This document shows positions 53,601-61,141 of a stretch of DNA of 64,000 nt, piece by piece. Position 1 is the first letter of the stretch; every line of letters begins with the position of its first letter. The stretch comes from Paludibacteraceae bacterium (GTDB lineage: Bacteria > Bacteroidota > Bacteroidia > Bacteroidales > Paludibacteraceae). The notes below the pieces were generated by a model. The model was not told the DNA's origin. It saw only the letters and a list, made by a program, of their open reading frames with translations, and did no database searches. Location: contig JAFSQL010000016.1 in assembly GCA_017446585.1 (NCBI GenBank), positions 57,827 to 121,826 on the forward strand, read 5' to 3'. Position numbers and translations under genes: made by a program.

Positions 53601-53983
53601 ACCCTGGCACCGTCACGGCTGTCATGACCGTTGACGAGACCTGCTCCGACCGTGGCAATACGCAGGTTAGCGTGTTGGACTTTGAAGACTGCTTCCCAAT
53701 CATTGTCTCCAAGTTCTTCTCTCCTGATGCCAACGGACAGAATGACCTCCTCACCATCACTGGCATACACGATTGGCACTACGAGTCACAAGACCCTCAC
53801 ATGACCGTCTTTGACCGCTATGGCAAGAAGGTTTACGAGGCTGACTACGAGCAAATCAAGCAAGGGTGGGATGGCACCTACAACGGAACAGGGCTCCCAA
53901 GTGGCGACTACTGGTACGAGTTGACATTCAACAACCTCAAATCCAAAGTCGGTCACTTCACCCTCAAACGTCGCAAAGAATAA
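50687..53983 (+). CDS. Large T9SS cargo protein with type B sorting domain
   Basis: About 1098 residues from the ATG at 50687 (MKKNAILKSGLALLMSATCF; a nearby ATG at 50669 is possible). After the signal peptide come a long N-terminal domain (about 30-430), a DUF11/SdrD-like module (ELTVKNIGTKASIGSSTIL, near 470-570), Ig-like modules (near 770-930) and a C-terminal domain beginning FSPDANGQNDLLTI with VFDRYGKKVYE, GWDGTYNGTGLPSGDYWY and a basic KRRKE end. The last is the gliding-motility-associated (CHU_C) type B sorting domain, so the protein should pass through the T9SS encoded at 6-12 kb and PorG at 29.8 kb. Confidence 0.9.
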   Translation: MKKNAILKSGLALLMSATCFSASAQLVEQTYMGYSGNYDVKMVSAPGLQPAWISATSPMTVVSIMTNEEMFAAGDDNALNNRFDWKFTGKAAQAALAPAGATGISQVYADCDDDMSTFQSSAAFLDFGNNMGCTTVKAAYLYWTGTKGNETYAPYPGTTTMKSYAGGAVGNMTDFNKVKFMAPGMNGYVDITADRNVTPSGDSYVCMADVTKYVENRTGGVYWVANLKSGAEKGSGGARAGWSLIVIYSYPNCPQRVIKFWDQNGNTNGAGNGTTINFNFKEGEVPASGNSVSYLGFIGLDGEDTAPLIMDNIDLEGTETQEQITAKSKVIAEKNKVVFNGGNGNKDIQPFITDQAPVHACNEKAVCGDAIYSGFVSSQITTYDPENGLNGNQITRLPNNIITLGYDAHHVKLPTGSMAGGAKSASAKMPDEQNGNYMLVMAYMAIETQQAILLLDKKSVETSTKPDGEVTYELTVKNIGTKASIGSSTILDTLDKTLDFVTGSVKFFDKNGAEISTGTFNVINQGEDENEVLTFTVPSIAAGDGTNANDWITIQFKAKVKGLDRTDIWAYGCNRQVKNKAVVIYKNDAGENVRTGSNSSGGCDGESIYFYTPVVDEDLEKSYKASHHDTLDLSQEPNAGTMKVLPTLRGRLQTHLNDLGLTIDANMFTFFEEETGLEVSSTAVFDVNKGNIDYIASADLGGGCEEMFYFNVKVTKRPAIEVIEEIESEHIAGQTTYKGRNDAKIEIRAYNGNAPYSLKVYDESNNVVYAAGSALSDYLFLASGLKPGIYTAQVTDAKGFSVSASNLKVVDPVDMVVSISGVSSLCKHLPLNLSAEVTGRDPNTLQYVWRKDGVDVSTSSTYTEGSFQESATYTLYVCDGHGQEEATRSVAAVPTPTIEVIPADSGCDAFYLPESYSAVYDAWVANQDYPDSIIGIFAAREVSGDPSLSASHIKMTYFDDKGRQITGGKTSDPGTVTAVMTVDETCSDRGNTQVSVLDFEDCFPIIVSKFFSPDANGQNDLLTITGIHDWHYESQDPHMTVFDRYGKKVYEADYEQIKQGWDGTYNGTGLPSGDYWYELTFNNLKSKVGHFTLKRRKE

Positions 53984-54001
53984 AAGCACGATAAAACTAC
54001 A

Positions 54002-54040
54002 AATAAAGAAAGGCTACCTCATTGGTAGCCTTTCTTTATT
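54002..54040 (+). terminator. Strong intrinsic terminator
   Basis: A 17-bp perfect stem (AATAAAGAAAGGCTACC at 54002-54018 and its complement at 54024-54040) with a 5-base loop, 18 bases after the cargo gene stop. A/T-rich flanks on both arms would let it work in both directions. Confidence 0.85.
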
Positions 54041-54041
54041 C

Positions 54042-54166
54042 TATTGCTCGGACGGACTTGCAATCTGTCTCGTTGTTATATTTACTCTATCGCTCAAACG
54101 GATTTGCAATCCGTCTCGTTGTTTTTACTCTATCGCTCAGACGGACTTGCAATCCATCCCTTTGTC
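54042..54166 (+). repeat. Three degenerate 36-bp repeats with internal dyad
   Basis: Units at 54042-54077, 54088-54123 and 54131-54166, separated by 10 and 7 bases. Each contains a dyad of the form ACGGAnTTGCAATCCGT (imperfect in units 1 and 3). They fill the gap between the cargo gene terminator and the convergent lipoprotein gene. Confidence 0.7.
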
Positions 54167-54181
54167 TCTTTAATTCTTATC

Positions 54182-54628
54182 TCACCTCGTCACTTTCAGC
54201 GAGTTTCCGCTCAACACCACGTTGTAGCGTTTCAAGCCCTCATTTCCGGGACCATCAATTCGATTGCCGCTGCCATATCCCACGTTATAGGTCGAGCCGC
54301 ATGACTCGCATTTCACGTATCCCGGTGTTATGTCGTTGTCAAAGTGAACCTTCACCTCCCTTCTCACTTCGTACGGACATGCCATGTCAAAGGCATATAT
54401 CTCGTCGTCATATCCGTGAAACAGCAGTACGCCGCCATAGCCGACATACTCGCGTGTTTTCTTGTTCTCCTCCGTAATCTCCATCCCGTTCCCTATCGTG
54501 CGCAATTCAATGGCGTCAAGGTCAAGGTTCCTGTCTATATAGACGGCATAGTCGGGTATGGATGTCTTGTCCTCGTGACAAGATGTCAACAGGAGCAATG
54601 ATAATATGCCTATCCAATATTTCCTCAC
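54182..54628 (-). CDS. Lipoprotein with degenerate Rieske-like fold
   Basis: A 148-residue lipoprotein (LLLLTSCHED, Cys17). The mature part has AFDMACPYEVRREVKVHF followed about 20 residues later by YVKCESCGSTYNVGYGSG and GPGNEGLKRYNVVL. The spacing and the GPGxxxLxRY end mimic a Rieske [2Fe-2S] domain (CxH...CxxH), but the ligand His residues are replaced (CP and CxxC), so a classical Rieske cluster is unlikely. It begins 3 bases after the pectate lyase stop. Confidence 0.65.
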   Translation of the reverse strand: MRKYWIGILSLLLLTSCHEDKTSIPDYAVYIDRNLDLDAIELRTIGNGMEITEENKKTREYVGYGGVLLFHGYDDEIYAFDMACPYEVRREVKVHFDNDITPGYVKCESCGSTYNVGYGSGNRIDGPGNEGLKRYNVVLSGNSLKVTR

Positions 54629-54631
54629 GCG

Positions 54632-56530
54632 TTACTCTACTTCGATGTCTTGGCTACCAATGACGCTGCTGCCCGAATCCAGCAGTTTCACGGTGTAACT
54701 GCCCGCGCTCAGGGTGCTTGTATTGAAGGTCAAGGCATTGCGTCCCGAAGTGAGACTTCCGCTCCACACGGTGCTTACCGGTGTCACTCCGTCATACACG
54801 ACAAGGCTATATGTCCCTGACGATGCGACGTTGGCAATCATCGTGGCTGTCGCTCCGCAAATGTCACCTGAGTAGTCCAGCACGCTGTATGTGGTGGAGG
54901 TTTTTGACAAGCATCCTACTATCTCCACGGGATCCCCGCTACCGCCCAAGGTCTTCACCGTGTAGTTCGCCGTTGCGCCAAGCGTGCCGCTCAGGGTGAT
55001 GGTTTTCGTGCTCGTGTTGATGGTGAAATTAGCGTCAGGCAATCCTGTCACCACTGCGCCTGTTGCTCCGCCTCCGTAGGTGAACACAACGGTTGAAATG
55101 GTCGTGACGTTCGTTTGGTCCTTGCTGCCCGAGGTTAAGACGAGCGTTGGGGCTGCGGCTGAACAATCCATCGAGTAGGTGTCCGCTCCGGCATATTTTG
55201 ACACGGTGGCAAACACTTCTGTGTTCAGCATCGGTTCATACCACGTTGGGTAGTAGTAAGCGTAACTCGAAGGCTGAAAGGCGTTCGCCCCGTCAAACTC
55301 ATCAAACTTGATGCTCCTCTTGCCCGGGTTCAACACGCCGGGGTTGATCACGTATTGTGTTTCTCCGTTTCTATCTACATACGAGTAGTCCAATGGCACC
55401 ACCATCGTACCGCAACTGCTTGACGACACGGTGTCGTTCTTCACGCGTATGGTGTCTGGCAGTCCTTTGTCGAAATATCCGTTTCCTGTTTGGCGGCAAT
55501 AGTTCACACCTCCGTTAGGCCCTTTGCCCGACACGCATCCGTTGTTGATGTCTGGCGATTGCAGGTCGCCATATTTCTCGCGGAAACTGGCGCAGTCTGC
55601 CAGCGAGCAGACAATGGGCCAACGCACGTCAAAGAAGAAGCACGAATCTACCACCACGTCGCTGTTCTTCGTCGCCATCACGCCATAACCGTCCGATACG
55701 ACCAATCGGTTTTTCAGATACTCACCGTCATCCTTATACACCATTTGGTCTGACATCGTGTGTTCTTGGCTTGTCATGTTCGTGACGCGGTGGAATCCCG
55801 TATTCTCATACAGGCAGTTCAGCACGTGTGTCCTGCCTCCGCGAATACGAGGCGTGCGTTGGTGCGTGTTGTAATAGTAGTTGCCAAAATGTGTGATGAA
55901 ACGGTCATCGGTTGATGCGTCGCTGTCGCTACTTCCGTGCAACATGGTTTTCCAGTGGTTCCTGAATTTGCACCACGAAATGGTCAAATACAAGTTGCCG
56001 TTGCCCGTAATGTCCATCGCTCCGTCTGGATGCTCTTTGTCAAGCGATGTCGTTGGCAGGCCTATCGTGCAGTGGTCCACCCAGATGTTGCAACTTCCGG
56101 CGGTGATGGGGAAACCATCGTTGCTGAAACTGTCAAAGGTGATATTCCTTACAAAGATATTGTTGCCCTTTGAAATGGATATTTTTGTGAACTTCACGTT
56201 GCCTTTTCCTATGATGGAGACATATTGGTAGTTCTTGCTTAAACTTAACTCTCCGTATGAACCGGCGTTCACCAGGATGATTTTATGCAAGTCCGCGTCC
56301 GAACCGCCCAGGGCGGTATTGATTTCAGACAGCGAGGAGCACGTTACCAAGGTCCAACCCGCGGGGGCTGAGAACGTGCCGTCATTGTTGCAGATAGGAA
56401 CGCCATACGTGCCTTTCGCCCCAAAGCCTACGGGCGTGTCTTGTATGTCATATCGATTGTAGTTGTTGACCGAATGCGCAAGCGGTGAGGCGAGCAGCAG
56501 CAGGGAGAATATAAGTGTAATGTGTTTCAT
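54632..56530 (-). CDS. Secreted family 1 pectate lyase
   Basis: A 632-residue protein with signal peptide (LLLLASPLAHS). The PL1 beta-helix core has IWVDHCTIG, HPDGAMDITGNGNLYLTISW, KTMLHGSSDSDAS and HQRTPRIRGG, giving calcium-binding Asp residues and the catalytic Arg. It would cleave polygalacturonate by beta-elimination. After about 430 come two beta-sandwich modules; the last (SGTYSLVVYDGVTPVSTVW to IGSQDIEVE) has a sorting-domain-like shape but no clear type A motif. The ATG at 56530 is chosen over an upstream TTG. Co-transcribed with the Rieske-like lipoprotein. Confidence 0.88.
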   Translation of the reverse strand: MKHITLIFSLLLLASPLAHSVNNYNRYDIQDTPVGFGAKGTYGVPICNNDGTFSAPAGWTLVTCSSLSEINTALGGSDADLHKIILVNAGSYGELSLSKNYQYVSIIGKGNVKFTKISISKGNNIFVRNITFDSFSNDGFPITAGSCNIWVDHCTIGLPTTSLDKEHPDGAMDITGNGNLYLTISWCKFRNHWKTMLHGSSDSDASTDDRFITHFGNYYYNTHQRTPRIRGGRTHVLNCLYENTGFHRVTNMTSQEHTMSDQMVYKDDGEYLKNRLVVSDGYGVMATKNSDVVVDSCFFFDVRWPIVCSLADCASFREKYGDLQSPDINNGCVSGKGPNGGVNYCRQTGNGYFDKGLPDTIRVKNDTVSSSSCGTMVVPLDYSYVDRNGETQYVINPGVLNPGKRSIKFDEFDGANAFQPSSYAYYYPTWYEPMLNTEVFATVSKYAGADTYSMDCSAAAPTLVLTSGSKDQTNVTTISTVVFTYGGGATGAVVTGLPDANFTINTSTKTITLSGTLGATANYTVKTLGGSGDPVEIVGCLSKTSTTYSVLDYSGDICGATATMIANVASSGTYSLVVYDGVTPVSTVWSGSLTSGRNALTFNTSTLSAGSYTVKLLDSGSSVIGSQDIEVE

Positions 56531-56545
56531 CAAAAAAAAATTTTC

Positions 56546-56553
56546 CAAAGATA
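56546..56553 (-). promoter_or_regulatory. Probable promoter -7 box for the pectate lyase unit
   Basis: The minus strand reads TATCTTTG, an exact TAnnTTTG match, 15 bases upstream of the pectate lyase ATG. Confidence 0.5.
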
Positions 56554-56587
56554 CAATTTTACTTTTTTATTTCATCTTTTTGACCGC

Positions 56588-57496
56588 TTAATACATGCCT
56601 TTCTTTTGCGCTGCCAACATGGCTCCCAACAGATACGTCGCTATGGCGCATTCCGCATAGTCATCTATTGTCACTTCCGTGTCTTCGTCATACTCGCTCC
56701 CTAATTCGTGCCAGCCCCTTTCTTCCCTATATCGCCCCATGGCTTCTCGACACATCTCTTCAGCCGTCTCCGTGGCTATAAGTTCCAAATCCGGATCTAT
56801 CGTTTTTTGTCCCATGTCCATGCAGATTACCATGGCGTCACGCAGTTGGCGTTTGCCTATCAATTCTCCTTCGTCCTTTTTTTTCTTCACGCTGCGCAGG
56901 AACACGGTATATACCTTCCGTTCCATGTCTTCCGCCGCCTCTTTCAGCCATGGTGTCGTCGCGTGTTGCACATATCCTCGCTCCTTGGCGTACCGCATCA
57001 GGTGACGCAGTGTTTTCATCGCCTCTTTCCTCCCTTCTTTTCTGTTGGTCGTGATGTGTTCTTCTATCTCCTCCTTCTCTTTCACGGTTCTCGGGTCGGC
57101 ATACAGGGTCAGCAACTCCGTGGCCAAGGCGTGTGCTTCCTCATACCGCATCAGGTGTTTCAAGGTGATAATCTTGCCGCGCAGGGCCTTGCCGTAGGTC
57201 GGGTCTATCCCTATGGCGCGGTCGAAGGCTTCAAGGCTCTCGCTGAATCGGCGGCTCATGCCCAATAGGTTGCCCAAGTTGTTCCATACGTCCGCATAGT
57301 CCTCACGTGCCGCCAACGCCTTCCTGTAGAATCGTTCCGCCATTTCTGCGTCTCCGTTCCTCAAGGCGGCGTCTCCCAAGGCTTTCATGGGGTAGGCGCA
57401 TGTCTCGCAGTCCTGCGGACACTCGTTCTCCTTGCCCTTATACATGCATTTCCACGCTTTCTTTCCGTCACGGCCTAAGCCCAATGCTATCGACAT
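56588..57496 (-). CDS. TPR protein with an N-terminal four-cysteine motif
   Basis: A 302-residue, highly charged cytoplasmic protein. Near residue 17 is CMYKGKENECPQDCETC, a Cx8Cx3Cx2C cluster that could bind zinc or an Fe-S centre. Three TPR-like units follow (ALRNGDAEMAERFYRKALAA, YADVWNNLGNLLGMSRRFSE, YGKALRGKIITLKHLMRYEE), then a long helical region rich in Lys/Glu. The family is not recognised beyond the repeats. It is divergent from the LRR gene. Confidence 0.65.
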   Translation of the reverse strand: MSIALGLGRDGKKAWKCMYKGKENECPQDCETCAYPMKALGDAALRNGDAEMAERFYRKALAAREDYADVWNNLGNLLGMSRRFSESLEAFDRAIGIDPTYGKALRGKIITLKHLMRYEEAHALATELLTLYADPRTVKEKEEIEEHITTNRKEGRKEAMKTLRHLMRYAKERGYVQHATTPWLKEAAEDMERKVYTVFLRSVKKKKDEGELIGKRQLRDAMVICMDMGQKTIDPDLELIATETAEEMCREAMGRYREERGWHELGSEYDEDTEVTIDDYAECAIATYLLGAMLAAQKKGMY

Positions 57497-57552
57497 CTTT
57501 TTGCTCTCCTTTCTTCGTTTGTTCTTGTCATTCTCGTTTTCTGTGAGGTATG

Positions 57553-57560
57553 CAAATTTA
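57553..57560 (-). promoter_or_regulatory. Probable promoter -7 box for the Cys/TPR gene
   Basis: The minus strand reads TAAATTTG followed by C, matching TAnnTTTG, 57 bases upstream of the ATG and only 12 bases from the divergent box at 57573-57580. Confidence 0.5.
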
Positions 57561-57572
57561 TGGATATTTTAC

Positions 57573-57580
57573 TATTTTTG
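57573..57580 (+). promoter_or_regulatory. Probable promoter -7 box for the LRR-mutL unit
   Basis: TATTTTTG followed by C, matching TAnnTTTG, with seven bases to the ATG at 57588, so the mRNA would be leaderless or nearly so. Confidence 0.55.
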
Positions 57581-57587
57581 CGTCACT

Positions 57588-58163
57588 ATGGTGCGGCTCC
57601 TTTTTCTCCTGCTGTTTTTTGCTCCGTTTTCGCTCTTGGCGCAGACGTTCACGTTGCGTGACATGACCTATCAGGTCAGTGGCACGGAGGTCACCCTCAT
57701 CTCGGCATCCAAGAGCCAAGGCGATGTCTTCATCCCGTCCTCCGTGACTTACTCAGGAACCACCTATCTTGTTACGGCCATTGGCGACCGCGCTTTCGCC
57801 GGTTGCAAGCGTCTGCGCGGGGTCTCTGTCGTGGGTGATGCGCTCCGCTACGTGGGCGTGTCCGCTTTCCAAGGATGCACGTTCCTCGAATATGTCCTCC
57901 TGCCCGAAAGTGTCACTGAAATAGGGGATGACTGTTTCAATATGACCAACGTGCAGGAATTCGATTGTCCCAAGAATCTTCGCAAACTGGGCAGGCGAGC
58001 GTTCTATTTCTCCGGTCTGCGGCAAGTGGTGCTTCCTGCCACGCTTGAGGAGATTCCCTCCCGTGCCTTCGCTGGCTGTGCCGACCTCACCTCTGTCTCC
58101 GTGCCCGCCACCGTCAAGGTCGCGGACGACGCTTTTTTTAACTGCCCTAAACTCAATCGTTGA
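57588..58163 (+). CDS. Small secreted BspA-like leucine-rich repeat protein
   Basis: A 191-residue protein with signal peptide (LLFFAPFSLLAQ) and LRR_5 (BspA/Treponema pallidum-type) repeats: AIGDRAFAGCKRLRGVSV, YVGVSAFQGCTFLEYVLL, LGRRAFYFSGLRQVVLP, IPSRAFAGCADLTSVSVP. It is short for the family, with no visible anchor or sorting domain. The ATG at 57588 gives a clean signal peptide and follows a promoter box by seven bases. mutL follows after three bases. Confidence 0.85.
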   Translation: MVRLLFLLLFFAPFSLLAQTFTLRDMTYQVSGTEVTLISASKSQGDVFIPSSVTYSGTTYLVTAIGDRAFAGCKRLRGVSVVGDALRYVGVSAFQGCTFLEYVLLPESVTEIGDDCFNMTNVQEFDCPKNLRKLGRRAFYFSGLRQVVLPATLEEIPSRAFAGCADLTSVSVPATVKVADDAFFNCPKLNR

Positions 58164-58166
58164 TCG

Positions 58167-60032
58167 ATGCCTGACATCATTCACCTGCTGCCCGATAGCG
58201 TCGCCAATCAGATAGCCGCTGGCGAGGTGGTTGACCGACCTGCCTCCGTTGTCAAGGAATTGGTCGAGAACGCTATTGACGCCGGTGCTACCAAGGTTCA
58301 AGTCTTCATCAGGGATGCCGGTCGCACGCTCATCCAAGTCATTGATAATGGCAAGGGTATGTCCGAAACCGATGCGCGCATGGCGTTCGAACGTCATGCC
58401 ACGTCCAAAATATCTACTGCCCAAGACCTCTACAACCTTCACACCATGGGTTTCCGTGGCGAGGCCCTCGCCTCCATAGCGGCGGTGGCGCAAGTCGAAC
58501 TCAAGACGCGACGTCCTGATGACGAGGTGGGCATCAGCCTTCAAATTGAAGCCTCCAAGGTCATTGAACAACGACCCGTCGCTTGCGAGGTGGGCAGCAA
58601 CTTCGCCGTGCGCAATCTCTTTTTCAATCTTCCCGCTCGGCGACATTTCCTCAAGAGCGATACCACCGAGTTCTCCCATGTCCTCACGGTTTTCAACCGC
58701 ATTGCCTTGGTCTATCCTTCCCTTGCATTCTCATTGGCTCACAACGACACGCTTCTTTTCAATTTGCGCTCGGGTTCGCTCCTCCAGCGTGTTTCTGACC
58801 TCTTCGGTTCCAAGGTGCGTTCCTCCCTCCTGCCCGTCCATGCCGAAACGTCACTCGTCACCATCGACGGTTTCGTCGGTCGTCCTGAAACGGCGACCAA
58901 GCGTGGCGGTAACCAGTATTTCTTCGTCAACGGACGCTATATGTGGCATCCCTCATTCCACAAGGCGGTTCTCCAAGCCTACGAGCGCATGTTGCAACCT
59001 TCGACCCAACCGGCTTACTACATCTCTCTCACGGTCAACCCTGAGGATGTTGACGTCAACGTCCATCCGCAAAAGACCGAGGTCAAGTTCCGAAACGAGA
59101 AGGCGCTATGGCCCATTCTCATGTCCACGGTGCGCGAGGCTTTGGGCAAGTTCTCCGTGGTGCCGGACATCGATTTCGACAATCCCATCGATACTTCTAT
59201 TCCTGCGCTTTCTTCCTCGACGCAGGTAAGGAAACCAACGACGGGGGCTGACCCTTCTTATAATCCGTTCAAGACCTCTTCCTCTTCATCCTCACCATCC
59301 GCTTCCTCCTTCCTCCAGCGTCAAAGCCTTGACTGGGAGTCGCTCTACCGCGGCTTCGAACGCCAAGCCAAACCCAAGGAACCGCGTCAGTCGCAACTGA
59401 GCACAACTCCGTCTCCATCCTCAGCCCCTGCTTCTGCGATAGGCGAGGGGAGTGCTTCTGCTTCTGAACCAATCCGCTCCGACTTCATCCAGTTCCGTGA
59501 CAAGTACATCGTCACGGTCGTCAAGTCGGGTTTGATGCTCATTGACCAGCATCGTGCCCATGTCCGTGTGCTCTATGAGAAGTTCTTGCGCCAGTTCTCC
59601 CGTCGACAGGGAACGTCCCAACGGTTGCTCTTTCCGGAACGGGTGGAACTCACCCTTGAGGAGGTTTCGGCTATCCGTTCCGTCCAGCCTCGACTGGCAG
59701 ATGTCGGTTTCGAAATCCTCACGTCCGACCAGTCCGTCCAAGTCACGGCAGTTCCTTCCGAACTGGGCGAAAATGCCAACCTCACCGTGGTCTTGCGTGA
59801 CGTTGCCGATAAGGTTCTGACCGACGACCTCCAATCTGACGACTTGGCGCACAAGGTGGCTCTCTCCTTAGCGCATTCTTCCGCCATTCCTTATGGCAAG
59901 ACGCTCTCGCCCTCCGAGTTGAGCAGTCTCACTGCCTCCCTCTTCTCCTGCCAGAATTGCAACAACACCCCCGACGGTCATCCCATCCTTTTCGTCCTTT
60001 CCGACGACGAACTCCTCTCCCGATTCAAGTAA
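58167..60032 (+). CDS. mutL: DNA mismatch repair protein MutL
   Basis: A 621-residue protein. GHKL ATPase motifs: VVKELVENAIDAGATKVQVF, IQVIDNGKGM, RHATSKISTAQDL, TMGFRGEALASIA. The linker (about 350-430) is Ser/Pro-rich. In the C-terminal dimerisation domain the usual endonuclease motif DQHA(X)2E(X)4E reads DQHRAHVRVLYE, so two positions differ. Its location behind a secreted LRR gene is probably coincidental co-transcription. Confidence 0.93.
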   Translation: MPDIIHLLPDSVANQIAAGEVVDRPASVVKELVENAIDAGATKVQVFIRDAGRTLIQVIDNGKGMSETDARMAFERHATSKISTAQDLYNLHTMGFRGEALASIAAVAQVELKTRRPDDEVGISLQIEASKVIEQRPVACEVGSNFAVRNLFFNLPARRHFLKSDTTEFSHVLTVFNRIALVYPSLAFSLAHNDTLLFNLRSGSLLQRVSDLFGSKVRSSLLPVHAETSLVTIDGFVGRPETATKRGGNQYFFVNGRYMWHPSFHKAVLQAYERMLQPSTQPAYYISLTVNPEDVDVNVHPQKTEVKFRNEKALWPILMSTVREALGKFSVVPDIDFDNPIDTSIPALSSSTQVRKPTTGADPSYNPFKTSSSSSSPSASSFLQRQSLDWESLYRGFERQAKPKEPRQSQLSTTPSPSSAPASAIGEGSASASEPIRSDFIQFRDKYIVTVVKSGLMLIDQHRAHVRVLYEKFLRQFSRRQGTSQRLLFPERVELTLEEVSAIRSVQPRLADVGFEILTSDQSVQVTAVPSELGENANLTVVLRDVADKVLTDDLQSDDLAHKVALSLAHSSAIPYGKTLSPSELSSLTASLFSCQNCNNTPDGHPILFVLSDDELLSRFK

Positions 60033-60068
60033 ACTTTCCGTCCACTACAAGGAACTTTGAGAAAAAGA

Positions 60069-60098
60069 ATGGGAGACCATGTTTCCATAGTCTCCCAT
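60069..60098 (-). terminator. Terminator of the glutathione peroxidase unit
   Basis: A 9-bp perfect stem ATGGGAGAC/GTCTCCCAT with a 12-base loop. On the minus strand it is followed by TCTTTTTCTC, fitting termination after the peroxidase gene; it may also serve mutL. Confidence 0.6.
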
Positions 60099-60120
60099 GT
60101 CCTTTTGAGTATTCCTTTTT

Positions 60121-60669
60121 TTACAGCAACTTCTCAATCGCTGCTTCTATCTCCTCCGTTGACGCGGTTGGCTCGAACCGTGCCACGACCATGCCTTTCC
60201 TGTCAATCAGGAACTTTGTGAAGTTCCATTTGATGTCATTTGACTCGGCATAGTTCGGATTGGCCTCACGCATCTTTTCGTCCAATATCTTGCCAATCGG
60301 GTGTGTCAGGTCAAAACCGTTGAAACCCTTCATTGACTTCAGATAGGTGAACAGCGGCAATGCCTTCTCTCCGTTCACGTCTATCTTCTTGAACTGCGGG
60401 AACTGTGTGTCGTAGTTCAACTTGCAGAAGTCGTGAATCTCTTCGTTCGTGCCAGGCGCTTGGTTGCCGAATTGGTTGCATGGAAAGTCCAAAATCGTGA
60501 ACTCCTGTGCGTGAAACTTCTCATACATCTTCTCCAAGTCCGTATATTGGGGAGTGAAGCCGCAACGGGTTGCCGTGTTCACGATGAGCAACACCTGACC
60601 TTGATAGTTCTTCAGTGGCACTTCGTTGTTTTTGCGGTCCTTGACCTTGAAATCATAGACTGTTTGCAT
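60121..60669 (-). CDS. Glutathione peroxidase-family thiol peroxidase
   Basis: A 182-residue enzyme. The peroxidatic Cys is in NTATRCGFTPQY (near 37), the second conserved Cys in LDFPCNQFGNQAPG (near 65), and the closing WNFTKFLIDRKG provides the Trp/Asn of the active site. A Cys rather than Sec enzyme, so it most likely uses thioredoxin as reductant. No signal peptide. It starts 6 bases after the YhcH-like gene. Confidence 0.93.
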   Translation of the reverse strand: MQTVYDFKVKDRKNNEVPLKNYQGQVLLIVNTATRCGFTPQYTDLEKMYEKFHAQEFTILDFPCNQFGNQAPGTNEEIHDFCKLNYDTQFPQFKKIDVNGEKALPLFTYLKSMKGFNGFDLTHPIGKILDEKMREANPNYAESNDIKWNFTKFLIDRKGMVVARFEPTASTEEIEAAIEKLL

Positions 60670-60675
60670 CCTCTC

Positions 60676-61122
60676 TTAAATCTTTACTTTTACGATAATC
60701 TTGCGGAACGTTCCTTCGCCAATGCCTGGTTGATGACCGTCCTCAGGAAAGAAAATGGCAAATTGACCTGGCTCAACCTTGAAATATGCCTGACCTTGGT
60801 CCGTATATTTCGTGATGTCCTTCTCTGGGTTATATGGATCGATAGGCGACTTCAAGTCTGCCGTTGGTGTCCAACCCATTGTCTCCGCTTGGGTGTATGG
60901 TATCTGAATGTCTATATAGTCCTTGTGTGTCTCCATTTTCGCTTCCTCCGGAGTTTTTCCCTTCGTCTCCGAGAAGTTGATGAACAAGTTCTTCTCGTCA
61001 AGATAAATCTTCCCTGGCTCCATTTTGCTCCAATCTGTCTTCTTGATGAAGTCAAATGCCGCCTTGAAACGTGGATGTACACTCTCGTACTTCGCCGAAT
61101 TTGCGATTGAATCTAAAATCAT
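60676..61122 (-). CDS. YhcH/YjgK/YiaL-family protein (DUF386)
   Basis: A 148-residue cupin-like protein. METHKDYIDIQIPYTQAE with its conserved HxDIQ-like region and QFAIFFPEDGHQPGIG place it in the YhcH/YiaL family, linked to sialic acid and other sugar catabolism. The His residues of a metal site (H in ETHKDY and in DGHQP) are present. No sugar catabolic gene is adjacent, so its role here is open. Confidence 0.88.
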   Translation of the reverse strand: MILDSIANSAKYESVHPRFKAAFDFIKKTDWSKMEPGKIYLDEKNLFINFSETKGKTPEEAKMETHKDYIDIQIPYTQAETMGWTPTADLKSPIDPYNPEKDITKYTDQGQAYFKVEPGQFAIFFPEDGHQPGIGEGTFRKIIVKVKI

Positions 61123-61141
61123 AGTGTTTGTTTATTTAAGT

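Noticed and set aside
54042-54166. Three similar units of 36 bp looked at first like a small CRISPR array.
   Set aside because: Spacers are only 10 and 7 bases long, the units differ from one another, and no cas gene is present.
54632-54900. A type A T9SS sorting domain at the end of the pectate lyase.
   Set aside because: The last module has a similar beta-sandwich rhythm but lacks the conserved basic C-terminal strand and turn motifs, so I did not call it.
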